Source: Microbacterium sp. oral taxon 186 str. F0373
Lineage (GTDB): Bacteria; Actinomycetota; Actinomycetes; Actinomycetales; Microbacteriaceae
DNA length: 64,000 bases
NCBI RefSeq assembly: GCF_000411455.1
Contig: NZ_KE150457.1
Span: 748,474 to 812,473, forward strand
Reading direction: 5' to 3'
The translations under genes were made by a program, and so were the position numbers. This document shows positions 1 through 8,544 of this stretch, piece after piece. The stretch's first letter is position 1; each line of letters opens with the position of its first letter. The notes beneath the pieces are model-generated. The model saw only the letters and a list, made by a program, of their open reading frames with translations. It ran no database searches and was not told where the DNA came from.

Positions 1-501
1 CGAAGTCCCACGCATACGACACCACAGAACCATCAGCATCCGACGATCCCGAACCATCCACCGACACCGACAACCCCGACACCGACGACACAAACGCCGC
101 CACCGGAACCTGATTCGGCTGAGGATCGACCGGTGCCGTCGCGGTGACCGCCAACGCCTTGGTGCCGGTGGCCCCACGATCGTCCGTCACGGTGAGAACC
201 ACCTGGTATGTGCCCGCCGCCGCATAGGCGTGCGACGCAGTCGCGCCCGTGCCCGTGCTCTGGTCGCCGAAGTCCCATGCGTACGACACGATCGATCCGT
301 CACCGTCCGTCGACGTGGAGCCGTCGAAGGCGGTGGTCAGTCCTGAGGGAGTGGCCGTGAACGCCGCCGTGGGGGCCTGGTTGGAGGTCGGCACCGAGTT
401 GAGGTCGGTGACGGTGAGGTTGTCGAAGGTGAGGGTCGCGGGAACGTTGACCGCGGTGTTGGGCATGTACGCGTACACACCCGCCGAACCGGCCACCTGC
501 A
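1..501 (-). pseudogene. Frame-shifted C-terminal continuation of the PKD/LamG surface protein (cut by window edge)
   Basis: In the frame that would be used without the 46-bp duplication, the minus strand reads on from the lectin-like domain through LTVTDLNSVPTSNQAPTAAF into a fourth PKD domain and the start of a fifth, each with YAWDFGD. It then leaves the window at base 1. This reading is open and clearly homologous to the PKD modules at 1200-1830, so it is the genuine C-terminus of the same gene. It is detached only by the +1 shift at 501/502. Whether the break is real or an assembly or sequencing artefact cannot be told from one sequence. Confidence 0.75.
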
Positions 502-3500
502 GTGTTGGGCATGTACGCGTACACACCCGCCGAACCGGCCACCTGCAACGCCGCGACGTTGTTCGTCCGCTCGACCTGCCAACCCGGCTCCGGCGTACCG
601 TCCTTCCAGACCTTCGCCGAAATCGACGTCACACCCGCCGACGTGGACGTATCCACCACGAACCGATACGACGCACCCGGCTCAATCACCACACCGGTCT
701 CCACCGCCGCACCGATCGTCGTCGACGTCCCCCGCAGCACGTTCAACCGCGCCGTCCCGTCCGCACCCACACGAATGCGCACCATGTACTGATCATCAGC
801 CACACGACGCGTCACCGCACCGATGTACATCGCCTCGTTCGGCTTGTCCACCGAGAACGACGTCGAGAACCGCGTCGCCGTCGAATCCAGCACCGCCGTA
901 TCCGCCGCCACCGCCGTCGCCTTCGGCAACAACACCTTCCCGACACCATCGGCCACCGAGAAGCGCATCGCCCCCGTGCGCAACGTCCACGCACCACCGG
1001 CATCCGCAGAACCCCACCCCGACGCCAACTGACGCGCGAACGTGTCCGAGAACAACGGCCCCGCCACCACCGGACCAGACGTCACCGTCACCGAAGCAAC
1101 ACTCGTCGCCGTCGCCCCACGATCATCTGTCACCGTCAACGTCACCGAATACGTCCCCACCGCCGCATACGCATGCGACGCCGTCACACCCGAACCCGTC
1201 GACTGGTCACCGAAGTCCCACGCATACGACACCACAGAACCATCAGCATCCGACGATCCCGAACCATCCACCGACACCGACAACCCCGACACCGACGACA
1301 CAAACCCCGCCACCGGAACCTGATTCGGCGTCACCGGATCGACGAAGCTCGTCTTCACGTTCGTCGCACCGCGGTCATCCGTCACCGTGAGGGTGACGGC
1401 GCGCGTTCCGCCGGCCGTGTAGGTGTGAGACGCAGTGGAACCCGTTGCCGTCGCGCCGTCGCCGAAGTCCCATGCGTACGACACGATCGATCCGTCACTG
1501 TCCGTCGACGTGGAGCCGTCGACCGAGACCGTCAGACCGTCGACGGATGCGGTGAACGCTGCCGTCGGTGGCACGTTCGGTGCGACCACGACGACCTGCT
1601 GAGTCGTCTGAGCCGAGGCGCCGTCATCGTCCGTCACCGTCAGCGAGAGCGTGTACGTGCCGGCGCCCGGGTAGGCGTGCGAAGCCGTGACGCCCGCCCC
1701 GCTCTGTCCGTCGCCGAAGTCCCAGACGTACGAGGCGATCGCCCCATCCGGGTCCACCGAACCCGATCCATCCACCGAGACCGTCAGATCAGACGTGGTC
1801 GCCGAGATCATCGGCACCGGCGGTTGGTTCGGAATCGACTCACCCTTACCGAGCGCGTAGTGCGCGGCGATCTCCGAGGTGCTGAGCTCGCGGCTGTACA
1901 CGGCGGTCTCATCGAGGGTCCCGATCAGGTTCGCGGAGGAGGATCCCCACGTGGTGTCGCCACCGACGCGCCAGTAGCCCGTGTAGTCCTGCGCCGCCGT
2001 CTGCGGGTTGGTGCCGCGTTCGACGCCGTCGACGAAGAGGCGCATTCCGTCGGAGGCCTGCGTGGCCACCACGTGGTGCCAAGTGCCGTCGTTGTACGCC
2101 GTCGCAGTGGTGATGGTGTTGGTCTGGCCGGTCCAGGTGCCGAACACGAGCCGTCCGTCGTCCTGCATGTAGACGTGGCGGTCGTAGGCGCCCGATCCGC
2201 CCTTCTGGTTGCCGCTGAACCCGATCAGCCGACCGCCGCGGGTCGAAGTCGTCTTGAACCAGGTCTCCACCGAGTAGACGGTGGGGTTGGCGTAGGCGAT
2301 CGCCGAGGCCGCTGTTCCACCGTTGGTGGACGTGCACCCGATCTGCCACCACTGGCAGGTCGTCTGGCGGAACTGGATGCCGGTGCCGACGCCGCCCGCG
2401 AGCGCGCCCGCGTCGCCGCGCACATAGTCGCCGTCGAGCACACCCGCGACGTCGTTGCCCGACGAATCCGCGGTCGTTGCTCCGGTTGTGTCGTCATAGC
2501 GCCAGTAGAGTTCCGGCGACGAGTTGAACACGAGGGCGCCGTAGGCGTCGGCCGGGGCGATCACAGGGGTCGACGTTCCACCGGCGGCGACGTAGTGCGC
2601 ACGCACCGTCGCCGCGGGCAGGACCGTCGGGTACACCGCGACATCGTCGATGTCGCCCGCGAAGCTCGACGACGATGGCTGAGAGTCCCACCCGTTGATG
2701 TTGTCGCCGCCGACGCGCCAGAAGCCGGTGAAGGACTGCCCGGAGGTGACGTCCGCCCGCTGTGCAACGCGTGACCCGTCGACGTAGAGGTTCATCCCGT
2801 TGGCACCGAGGCTCGCGACGATGTGGTGCCACGTACCGTCGTTGTAGGCCGATGCGCTGGTCACCGTGCGCACTCCACCCGGATACACGCCGAACACGAT
2901 GCGCCCATCGTCGGTCATGTACACGTGACGGTCGTAGCTGCTGGAGTTTCCGGTCGCAGCGTCGCCGTAACCGATGATCTTGCCGCCGGAGGTCGAGGTC
3001 GTCTTGACCCACGCCTCGACAGTGAAGGTGTTCGGCGCGGCGCTGCGTGCGGTGGTGCCCGCGGATGCGGCGGCGAACGTGGTCGCCGTGTTCGTATCGC
3101 CGGAGACGGCTCCGCTCGCGCCGCGCGTGTAGGTGCCGTCGAGGGTGAGCGGGGAGGTGCCGGCCCAGTCGATGACGCCGGCTCCCGAGGTCTCGCTGAG
3201 GCGCCAGAAGTTCTGAGCACCGTCGTCGATGACCGACTGCGCGTACGCGGAGAGGTTGTCGGAGGAGACCGCCACCGTGATCCACGACGACTTCGCGACG
3301 TTTCCGTACGGGTCCGTGGCGGTCACGCGGTAGCGGTGCGAGCTGCCCGGCTCCAGGCCGGTGTCGTCGATCGTCGTGGTCTGCGGCGCCCAAAACGGTG
3401 CGCCGATCTGCTTCTCCAGAATCGGCGTCGACGACTCGGAGTCGCGGTACACCCGGTAGGTCAGCGTGTAGTCATCGCGGTCCCAGTTGGTCCCGAACGA

Positions 3501-4931
3501 CAGCCGCACACGGCCCGACGAGAAGGAGATGACCGAGGGGTCCCATGCCGTGCTCGACAGCCGCGGTCCCTGCTTGTTCGGCGCGATCGACCGCTTCGCG
3601 AAACGCACGAGGCCGTACTGCTTGGTGCCGTTGACGCTGGGGAACTCCCCGCCGTACACGACGTAGTCGCTGGTGGCCGCCACCGACCAGACCGCCTGGC
3701 CCTGTCCGGTGTAGCTTCCGGGCGTGGTCTGCGGGAACCAGTTCAGCAGCTCCGGGCGCGGCGTGCCCGGGTGGTCGGGGTAGCCGTAGATGTCGGCCGT
3801 GTTGACGCCGCGAACATCCGTCGTCCACGCCGTCGCGTGGTTGAAGCTCCACGGATCCGTCTGAGGGAAGCCTCCGCTGTTGCCGCAATAGTGCTTGTGG
3901 CTCGCCGAATAGGCGACGCCGTTAGCGACGGCGATGTCGTAGGTGTCGCCGTGGCAGTCCTCGATCCACACACGGCTGCCGTCAGCCCAGCTACCGGCGA
4001 AGGTCCCCTCGAGGTTTCCGCCTCCGCCATAGTGCCAGCCCGTCCCGTAGAACTTCGTGCCGTCGGTCGCAAGCGACATGATGCCTGACGATTCGCCGGC
4101 GTCGCGGATCTCCGAGTTCACGCCGAGCGGGAGTCCGGCGCCGGACTGAGCGTCCGCGCGGTAGAGGCCGTATCCCGGGTTGTCGCTGCCGCCGACGGTC
4201 GTGAAGTTGCCCGAGATGACCACCTGTGTGCCGCTCGGGTCCGCGACGATGCTCTGCACCTGCCCGTTGTCCACCGGGATTGCGAACGGCAGCACCGAGG
4301 TGCCAGTCGGGGAGAGCTTGGCGACGCGCATGCGCTGGGTCGAGCCCACGGCGGTGAAGTAGCCGCCGACGTAAACGGCATCGGCGGTTGCGTACACCGT
4401 CTTGCCGATGTTGTTCAGGCTCAACGTCCCCGGCAGCACGGCCCCGCTGGCGAGGTCGATGACGGCGAAGCGCGAGCGGTTCTGGCCGTCGACCTGGCTG
4501 AAGGAACCGGTCACGTAGAGCTTCTTGCCGTCCGGCGAGGCCGCGACGTCGTTGATCCGACCGTTGAACGACGGACTGAAGGAGCTCACCAGCGCACCGG
4601 TCGTGACGTCGTAGGCGACGATGTTGCCGCGCGACGTGAGGCTTTGGCCCGCCGCAGCCCCCGCGGGGCGGACGTTGGAGAACTGACCCGCGGCATAGAC
4701 CGTCGTGCCGACGATCGTCTGTGCCCACACGACGCCGTTGTCCAGCTGGAGCGTGGGCAGCGCATCTGCCGAGACCGTGTCAGGAAGCGGCGCCGGCGAA
4801 TCAGCGGTGGTGGCCACCGCTGGGTCGTCCGCCGCGACGGCAGCGACAGGTGCCGTCAATGAGGCGGCAACGACCGCGGAACAGATGAGTACTGCGGCAA
4901 AGGCGCGACGGCGCCACGTCACAACGGACAC
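300..4931 (-). CDS. Secreted multidomain surface protein (beta-propeller, FnIII, two LamG, PKD repeats), frameshifted near its end
   Basis: This is a large exported protein, probably attached to or released at the cell surface and able to bind carbohydrate. From the GTG at 4931 it has a basic n-region (WRRR), a hydrophobic signal segment and an Ala-x-Ala cleavage region near residue 33. Then come a propeller-like domain (about 45-450), an FnIII-like domain (452-557), two LamG/concanavalin-like domains (557-780 and 790-1025, each with a YDRHVYM motif), three PKD domains (about 1035-1285, each with YVWDFGD or YAWDFGD) and a further lectin-like domain (1290-1477). I prefer GTG 4931 to an ATG at 4994 because GGGGGGAAA lies just upstream and the signal peptide then starts properly. 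At 501/502 a 46-bp tandem duplication shifts the frame, so the open frame ends at a false stop at 300. The correct frame continues to the window edge. Confidence 0.85.
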   Translation of the reverse strand: MSVVTWRRRAFAAVLICSAVVAASLTAPVAAVAADDPAVATTADSPAPLPDTVSADALPTLQLDNGVVWAQTIVGTTVYAAGQFSNVRPAGAAAGQSLTSRGNIVAYDVTTGALVSSFSPSFNGRINDVAASPDGKKLYVTGSFSQVDGQNRSRFAVIDLASGAVLPGTLSLNNIGKTVYATADAVYVGGYFTAVGSTQRMRVAKLSPTGTSVLPFAIPVDNGQVQSIVADPSGTQVVISGNFTTVGGSDNPGYGLYRADAQSGAGLPLGVNSEIRDAGESSGIMSLATDGTKFYGTGWHYGGGGNLEGTFAGSWADGSRVWIEDCHGDTYDIAVANGVAYSASHKHYCGNSGGFPQTDPWSFNHATAWTTDVRGVNTADIYGYPDHPGTPRPELLNWFPQTTPGSYTGQGQAVWSVAATSDYVVYGGEFPSVNGTKQYGLVRFAKRSIAPNKQGPRLSSTAWDPSVISFSSGRVRLSFGTNWDRDDYTLTYRVYRDSESSTPILEKQIGAPFWAPQTTTIDDTGLEPGSSHRYRVTATDPYGNVAKSSWITVAVSSDNLSAYAQSVIDDGAQNFWRLSETSGAGVIDWAGTSPLTLDGTYTRGASGAVSGDTNTATTFAAASAGTTARSAAPNTFTVEAWVKTTSTSGGKIIGYGDAATGNSSSYDRHVYMTDDGRIVFGVYPGGVRTVTSASAYNDGTWHHIVASLGANGMNLYVDGSRVAQRADVTSGQSFTGFWRVGGDNINGWDSQPSSSSFAGDIDDVAVYPTVLPAATVRAHYVAAGGTSTPVIAPADAYGALVFNSSPELYWRYDDTTGATTADSSGNDVAGVLDGDYVRGDAGALAGGVGTGIQFRQTTCQWWQIGCTSTNGGTAASAIAYANPTVYSVETWFKTTSTRGGRLIGFSGNQKGGSGAYDRHVYMQDDGRLVFGTWTGQTNTITTATAYNDGTWHHVVATQASDGMRLFVDGVERGTNPQTAAQDYTGYWRVGGDTTWGSSSANLIGTLDETAVYSRELSTSEIAAHYALGKGESIPNQPPVPMISATTSDLTVSVDGSGSVDPDGAIASYVWDFGDGQSGAGVTASHAYPGAGTYTLSLTVTDDDGASAQTTQQVVVVAPNVPPTAAFTASVDGLTVSVDGSTSTDSDGSIVSYAWDFGDGATATGSTASHTYTAGGTRAVTLTVTDDRGATNVKTSFVDPVTPNQVPVAGFVSSVSGLSVSVDGSGSSDADGSVVSYAWDFGDQSTGSGVTASHAYAAVGTYSVTLTVTDDRGATATSVASVTVTSGPVVAGPLFSDTFARQLASGWGSADAGGAWTLRTGAMRFSVADGVGKVLLPKATAVAADTAVLDSTATRFSTSFSVDKPNEAMYIGAVTRRVADDQYMVRIRVGADGTARLNVLRGTSTTIGAAVETGVVIEPGASYRFVVDTSTSAGVTSISAKVWKDGTPEPGWQVERTNNVAALQVAGSAGVYAYMPNTAGGRFGGCVRVHAQHRGQRSRDPHLRQPHRHRPQLGADLQPGPHGGVHGHSLRTDHRLRRLHVDGR
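456..547. repeat. Perfect 46-bp tandem duplication that breaks the reading frame
   Basis: Bases 456-501 and 502-547 are identical (both begin GTGTTGGGCATGTACG and end GCCACCTGCA). The unit is 46 bp, not a multiple of three. On the coding strand the first copy ends VYAYMPNT; the second copy is then read out of frame. Removing either copy restores one open frame across the join. Confidence 0.95.
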
Positions 4932-4934
4932 GAA

Positions 4935-5017
4935 TTTCCCCCCGGAAAGACGCACGGCGACCATTGTCCCCATACGACGTGCGAATTGACCCACCCCATA
5001 GGGTCGGGCCCATCCTA
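4935..5017 (-). promoter_or_regulatory. Promoter and G-run leader of the surface-protein gene
   Basis: On the minus strand a -10-like TAGGAT occupies 5017-5012, which would start transcription near 5005 and give a leader of about 75 nt. Just before the GTG at 4931 the leader has a perfect small hairpin: TTTCC (4948-4944), loop GGGG (4943-4940), GGAAA (4939-4935). The G-run is the only candidate ribosome-binding site, so it lies inside the loop and 3' arm. No convincing -35 was found. Confidence 0.5.
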
Positions 5018-5069
5018 GGGCAAGACGGCGCGCCGAGCAATCGCGGGTGAAGGCGCGTCGCTCGGCGAC

Positions 5070-5780
5070 TCAGCCGACGGAACCCTCGAATGCGATGATC
5101 GGGTCGTCGATCGAGAGGTCGACCGCGATCTGCACCCGATCACGCTGGTCCTTCGGCACTTCGAAGACGAACGTCCCCGAGGCACTCTGCCCGGGCTCGA
5201 CGGTGTCGGGGAACGATGCCCCCGCGGGCTTCGAGATCGGGTTGCCCGGCTGAAGGGGGTCGCCATAAGCCAGCGTCACGGTCGCGGTGCGTAGGTCGAT
5301 GGCGTCCGCGGAGGAGTTGTCGATCTCGACAGTCACGCGCAACGCAGGACCGGCGATCTCACCCGGGACAACCGCTTCACCCTCGACAGCATCGATGGAG
5401 GTGACCCGTACGCCGGCGCCAGCAGGCACCTCGGCAATGCCATCGAGCGGAACCGGCGGCAGCGTCGATCGTTCGGATGCATCAGAGGGTGCCGTCGTCT
5501 CCGGATGGGACGCCGCCGAGGTTGAGGCGGTCGGCGATGTCCCCGCGGACATCGCCGATCCGGTCGTGTTCGCCGGCGGGGGCGATCCCGCATTGGATGC
5601 ACCGTTCTGCGCGGCGATGACACCGATGGCGACCGCGACGGCGACGACCGCGATGGCGACCGCCCCGCCGATCAGCGTCCGGTTCCGTCGTGCGCGCGCG
5701 ACCGCTTCACTCGACGTCTCCATGCCGCTCCCCGCGCTTGTTTCCGAGCCACCCTCAGACACATCCGCCCCCTTCATCAT
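5070..5780 (-). CDS. Single-pass membrane protein with extracytoplasmic DUF4352-like beta domain
   Basis: The 236-residue protein has a short, acidic then basic cytoplasmic start, one strongly hydrophobic segment (about 38-58) and a low-complexity Ser/Thr/Pro/Ala linker to about residue 105. The C-terminal half has alternating hydrophobic strands with an immunoglobulin-like character (VTVEIDNSSADAIDLRTATV, SGTFVFEVPKDQ). That pattern resembles DUF4352-type domains, but I give the family name with reservation. It lies 9 bp after a GT2 gene at the end of a leftward operon. A TAGGAT overlapping that gene's stop codon sits 6 nt before its ATG, so it may also have its own leaderless transcript. 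Function unknown; a role in surface polymer assembly is inferred from position only. Confidence 0.75.
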   Translation of the reverse strand: MMKGADVSEGGSETSAGSGMETSSEAVARARRNRTLIGGAVAIAVVAVAVAIGVIAAQNGASNAGSPPPANTTGSAMSAGTSPTASTSAASHPETTAPSDASERSTLPPVPLDGIAEVPAGAGVRVTSIDAVEGEAVVPGEIAGPALRVTVEIDNSSADAIDLRTATVTLAYGDPLQPGNPISKPAGASFPDTVEPGQSASGTFVFEVPKDQRDRVQIAVDLSIDDPIIAFEGSVG

Positions 5781-5792
5781 CCGCAGATCCTA
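5781..5792 (-). promoter_or_regulatory. Candidate leaderless promoter (TAGGAT, then 6 nt, then ATG)
   Basis: On the minus strand TAGGAT (5792-5787) overlaps the TAG stop codon of the upstream glycosyltransferase and is followed by CTGCGG and the ATG at 5780. With a usual -10 to +1 spacing, transcription would begin at or next to the A of the start codon. Leaderless mRNAs of this layout are common in actinobacteria. No -35 could be defined. Confidence 0.4.
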
Positions 5793-6701
5793 GCCTTCGC
5801 CCCGGCGGCCGCGAAGGCGAAGCGCAGCTCGCACCCCGCGCACTCCCCCTCGCCACGGTGCCGCCGAGGTGAGGAACTGCTTGCGCCCGCCGCGAAGGAG
5901 GACTTCACGTGCCGAGGACCATATCGTTCGTCCCCACGCTCGAGCATCGTTCACGGCGAGGTGCTTGCGGGCGAACAGCATGCGGTTGCGGATGTTGAAG
6001 TAGTAGTAGCTCTCCGACTTCGCTGCTGCCCCCGCGGCGCGCCCCTGGGTGCCGCCTTCGTCGTGCACGGCGAGCGCCCCCGAGACCACCGCGAGTCCGG
6101 CGCCCGCGTCGACTGCTCGCCGCGAGAAGTCGACGTCCTCCCAGTAGAGGAAATACTCCTCGTCGAAGCCCCCCGTCGCCCGCCAGACCTCGACGGGGAT
6201 CCAGAGGCACGCGCCCGTCAGCCACTCCCAGCGCCGGGCCCCCGCGAAGCGCTCACGCTTGGCCCTACCGCGCGTGATGCCGTCGTCGAGATAGACGTCG
6301 GCGCCCTCGAACCACGTGGCTCCCGCGCTCGTCAGGATACGTGGCGCGCAGACTGTGTTGTGCGTGGGATCAGCAGCGCGCAGCTGCTCGACGCACCCCG
6401 GGAGCAGGACGGCATCGGGGTTCAGCACGACCAGATCGCGCACCCCCGCACGGAGGGCCGCTTCAACGCCGGCATTGACACCCCCGCCGAACCCGAGGTT
6501 GCGATCCGGCTCGACGACCCGCCATTCGTGACGTCGTGCCAGCTCGCGCACCCGTGCGCGCTCGTCAGGACCGGTCGGGTTGTCCACCACGACCACGACA
6601 TCCGCACGTGCCCGCACCGCCGACGCCACGAGGTTGTCGGTGAGCAGGTGGGCCGATCCATAGTTCACGACGACCAGCCCCAGCGGTCTCGATGTGTCCA
6701 C
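5790..6701 (-). CDS. Family 2 glycosyltransferase (rhamnosyltransferase-like)
   Basis: Transfers a sugar from a nucleotide donor to a growing surface polysaccharide, probably on the cytoplasmic face. The 303-residue protein has the GT-A order: VVVNYGS at the N-terminus, VVVVDNPTG, NLGFGGGVNAG, LNPDAVLLP in place of the classic DxD region, TGACLWIPVEVW, and DVDFSRR with the ED-type catalytic acid in YFLYWEDVDF. There is no membrane segment apart from a basic C-terminal tail. Start is GTG 6701, one base after the stop of the CDP-alcohol phosphotransferase, which indicates one transcript. Donor and acceptor cannot be read from sequence. Confidence 0.88.
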   Translation of the reverse strand: MDTSRPLGLVVVNYGSAHLLTDNLVASAVRARADVVVVVDNPTGPDERARVRELARRHEWRVVEPDRNLGFGGGVNAGVEAALRAGVRDLVVLNPDAVLLPGCVEQLRAADPTHNTVCAPRILTSAGATWFEGADVYLDDGITRGRAKRERFAGARRWEWLTGACLWIPVEVWRATGGFDEEYFLYWEDVDFSRRAVDAGAGLAVVSGALAVHDEGGTQGRAAGAAAKSESYYYFNIRNRMLFARKHLAVNDARAWGRTIWSSAREVLLRGGRKQFLTSAAPWRGGVRGVRAALRLRGRRGEG

Positions 6702-6702
6702 G

Positions 6703-7434
6703 TCAACCGGCTCGGCGCATATCGCGGAACCACTTGACGGATGCCGCCGCGAGGAACACGGTGCTCACGAGCGCGAGCGCGCCGTACACGTAGAGGAACG
6801 CGGGAGTGCCCCACAGGGCGAAGCTCAGGCACAGCACCCCGAAGTCGGTGGGCAGGAGAAGCAGCGAGCGCCGCGCAGTGCCCCCGCCGCGGACGTGCGT
6901 GGAGGCGATACCTCGTGCACCCTTGAGCAGGTCGTTCAGCAGCATCCCGAAGAACGTCGTCGTCGCCACCGCCGAGAACCACAGCGGCACCAGGAGGATG
7001 ACAGGCGGAAGATCGGGGACGAACCGGAACAAGCCGATCGCGACGGCGAGGTGCAGGGAGCTGATCTTCGCCGCATCCACGAAGTGGTCCAGCCACTCGC
7101 CGGCGATGCTGCCACCCCCGCGAAGGCGTGCGACCTGGCCGTCGGCGGAGTCCCACGCATACCCCAGCACCAGCAGGATGGCGACGAGGATGCCGAGCCA
7201 CGCACTCGCCGGCACCGTCGCCAACAGCACGATCGCGGCGAAGGTGTGCAGTGCGCTGACGGCGGTGACCTGATTCGGCGTCAGCCCCCAGCCGTGCGCA
7301 AGGGCAGCCAGCACCCGCCCGATTCGGCGGTTCACGTAGACGGAGTAGGCGGGAGCGCCTCGCGCGTGACCCTTCTGAGCGGACCGCAGCCTCTTCATCG
7401 TCTCTCGGAACCCCTGCGTCGTCGTCGCCGTCAC
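6703..7434 (-). CDS. CDP-alcohol phosphatidyltransferase family integral membrane enzyme
   Basis: Displaces CMP from a CDP-alcohol and transfers the phospho-alcohol to an acceptor hydroxyl in the membrane. The full family signature DG-x2-AR-x8-G-x3-D-x3-D is present in DGQVAR...GEWLDHFVD at about residues 95-117. Several hydrophobic segments surround it (for example AAIVLLATVPASAWLGILVA). Start is GTG 7434, overlapping the preceding GT2 stop by GTGA. Lying between two glycosyltransferases, and with a TagD-like cytidylyltransferase 3.5 kb away, it may make a phosphodiester-linked glycopolymer or glycolipid rather than an ordinary phospholipid. That role is inference. Confidence 0.85.
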   Translation of the reverse strand: MTATTTQGFRETMKRLRSAQKGHARGAPAYSVYVNRRIGRVLAALAHGWGLTPNQVTAVSALHTFAAIVLLATVPASAWLGILVAILLVLGYAWDSADGQVARLRGGGSIAGEWLDHFVDAAKISSLHLAVAIGLFRFVPDLPPVILLVPLWFSAVATTTFFGMLLNDLLKGARGIASTHVRGGGTARRSLLLLPTDFGVLCLSFALWGTPAFLYVYGALALVSTVFLAAASVKWFRDMRRAG

Positions 7435-8420
7435 GCTGCGCCCTGCCTCTCGCTGCTCATGCTCTCAGTGCTGCCGATGTCGTCGCCGTAGAGGTGCCGG
7501 CTCCTTCCCACGGCTCCTTCCCACGCACCGAGACCGCGCGCGATGTCGCGTGCGCCGCGTGCGTCGGATCGGGTAGAGCCCGTCAGCCATCCGACGATGC
7601 GACGCAGCGCCCCGACGACGAGACGCGTGGAGCCGATGGCGGCGGCAGACGCGCGGACGTACCCACGCCGCGCCCGGGAAGGGCCAGCCAGGACCGCGGT
7701 GACCCGTGTGCCTGCGGCCGCCATCCCCCGCGAGCGCGCGAGCGCATACTCCCGCGTCCTCCGCTCGGCGGGCAGGTGGTCGAGCACCACGGCATCCGCG
7801 CACCAGACCATCAGCACTCCCGCCGCACGCAGTTGCGAAGTGAACAGAGAGTCCTCTCCGCCCGATCTGCCGAACCGTTCGTCGAATCGCGCGCCGACCC
7901 GGCGCACGTCGGCGAGCCGGAGGAGCAGGTTGTTGGATGCCGCCGAGCCGATCGGGTCGAGGGTACGAAGGCCCTGCCGATGTGCGCGGGCGTAGAAGCC
8001 GCCCGCGACGATCCAGCGGTCGAGTCCGCCCGGCACGACGGTGCGCACCGGTCCCGCGACGACACCCGCGCCGGACGACTGCTGCGCGGCCAGGAGGCGC
8101 TCGAGCCAGGACTCTTCGGCGGGTGTCTCGTCGTCGTCGATGAACACCAGGATGTCCGCGTCGGCCGCTTCGTCGAGCGCGCGGTTTCGCACCGCGGCGA
8201 GACCCCGGCGCACTTCGCGGACATAGCGGACGGGCACGTCACCCGCGTCGGCGATCGCGGCGGCATCCCCGGCGTTGTCGATGACGAGCACGTCGACGGA
8301 CGCGCACAACCCGCTGGCTCGCTCGATCACGGGAGGCAGCGCGGTCAGAAGCCGCGTGAGGTCATGCGGCCGTCGATACGTCGGGATGGCGATGACGACG
8401 CGTGGATACGCACTGATCAT
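7431..8420 (-). CDS. Family 2 glycosyltransferase
   Basis: GT-A fold enzyme of about 329 residues: VVIAIPTYRRP opens the Rossmann-like half, VDVLVIDNAGD follows, then ILVFIDDDETP supplies the metal-binding DDD, and RFDERFGRSGGEDSLFTSQL provides the acceptor and catalytic region. I chose ATG 8420 because GGGGGG lies a few bases upstream; a GTG at 8438 would add six residues without a better site. First gene of a four-gene leftward operon, coupled by GTGA to the CDP-alcohol phosphotransferase. Substrate unknown. Confidence 0.85.
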   Translation of the reverse strand: MISAYPRVVIAIPTYRRPHDLTRLLTALPPVIERASGLCASVDVLVIDNAGDAAAIADAGDVPVRYVREVRRGLAAVRNRALDEAADADILVFIDDDETPAEESWLERLLAAQQSSGAGVVAGPVRTVVPGGLDRWIVAGGFYARAHRQGLRTLDPIGSAASNNLLLRLADVRRVGARFDERFGRSGGEDSLFTSQLRAAGVLMVWCADAVVLDHLPAERRTREYALARSRGMAAAGTRVTAVLAGPSRARRGYVRASAAAIGSTRLVVGALRRIVGWLTGSTRSDARGARDIARGLGAWEGAVGRSRHLYGDDIGSTESMSSERQGAA

Positions 8421-8544
8421 CGACGCCCCCCGACGCACTCACGGAGCCCCGAGACCCCATCCCCTGAGAACAGTATGGCGCCTTCACCCGCCTCGCTGAA
8501 CACTCCGTGTCGAGTAGGCTTCCTGGCGACGTTGGGGGACGGGC
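8421..8544. promoter_or_regulatory. Divergent promoter region of the glycosyltransferase operons, G-run leaders on both sides
   Basis: Rightward: TAGGCT at 8515-8520, then a leader containing TTGGGGGAC before ATG 8545. Leftward: TACTGT at 8475-8470 (minus) and a leader with four G-runs on the transcribed RNA (8464-8461, 8458-8455, 8450-8447, 8431-8426), spaced 2, 4 and 15 nt. That pattern could fold as a G-quadruplex; the last run would also be the ribosome-binding site. No strong -35 element was seen for either direction. Confidence 0.4.

Larger units (their letters stand above)
1..1329. repeat. Near-identical PKD module DNA repeats (1-119 and 1211-1329; 264-328 and about 1458-1522)
   Basis: Bases 1-119 match 1211-1329 with one difference (G96 versus C1306). 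A second pair, 264-328 and about 1458-1522, differs at about one base. Both pairs encode the YAWDFGD core of PKD domains. Near identity at DNA level means recent duplication or gene conversion between modules, and such repeats are also where assemblies often fail. Confidence 0.85.

Noticed and set aside
1..1800. CRISPR-like appearance of the repeated PKD DNA
   Set aside because: Repeats are protein-coding, unequal in spacing and lack unique spacers or cas genes.
249..2774. Long open frame on the plus strand opposite the PKD/LamG gene
   Set aside because: The translation is Arg/His-rich with no domain, and lies antisense to clear PKD and LamG coding sequence; it is a GC-rich shadow.
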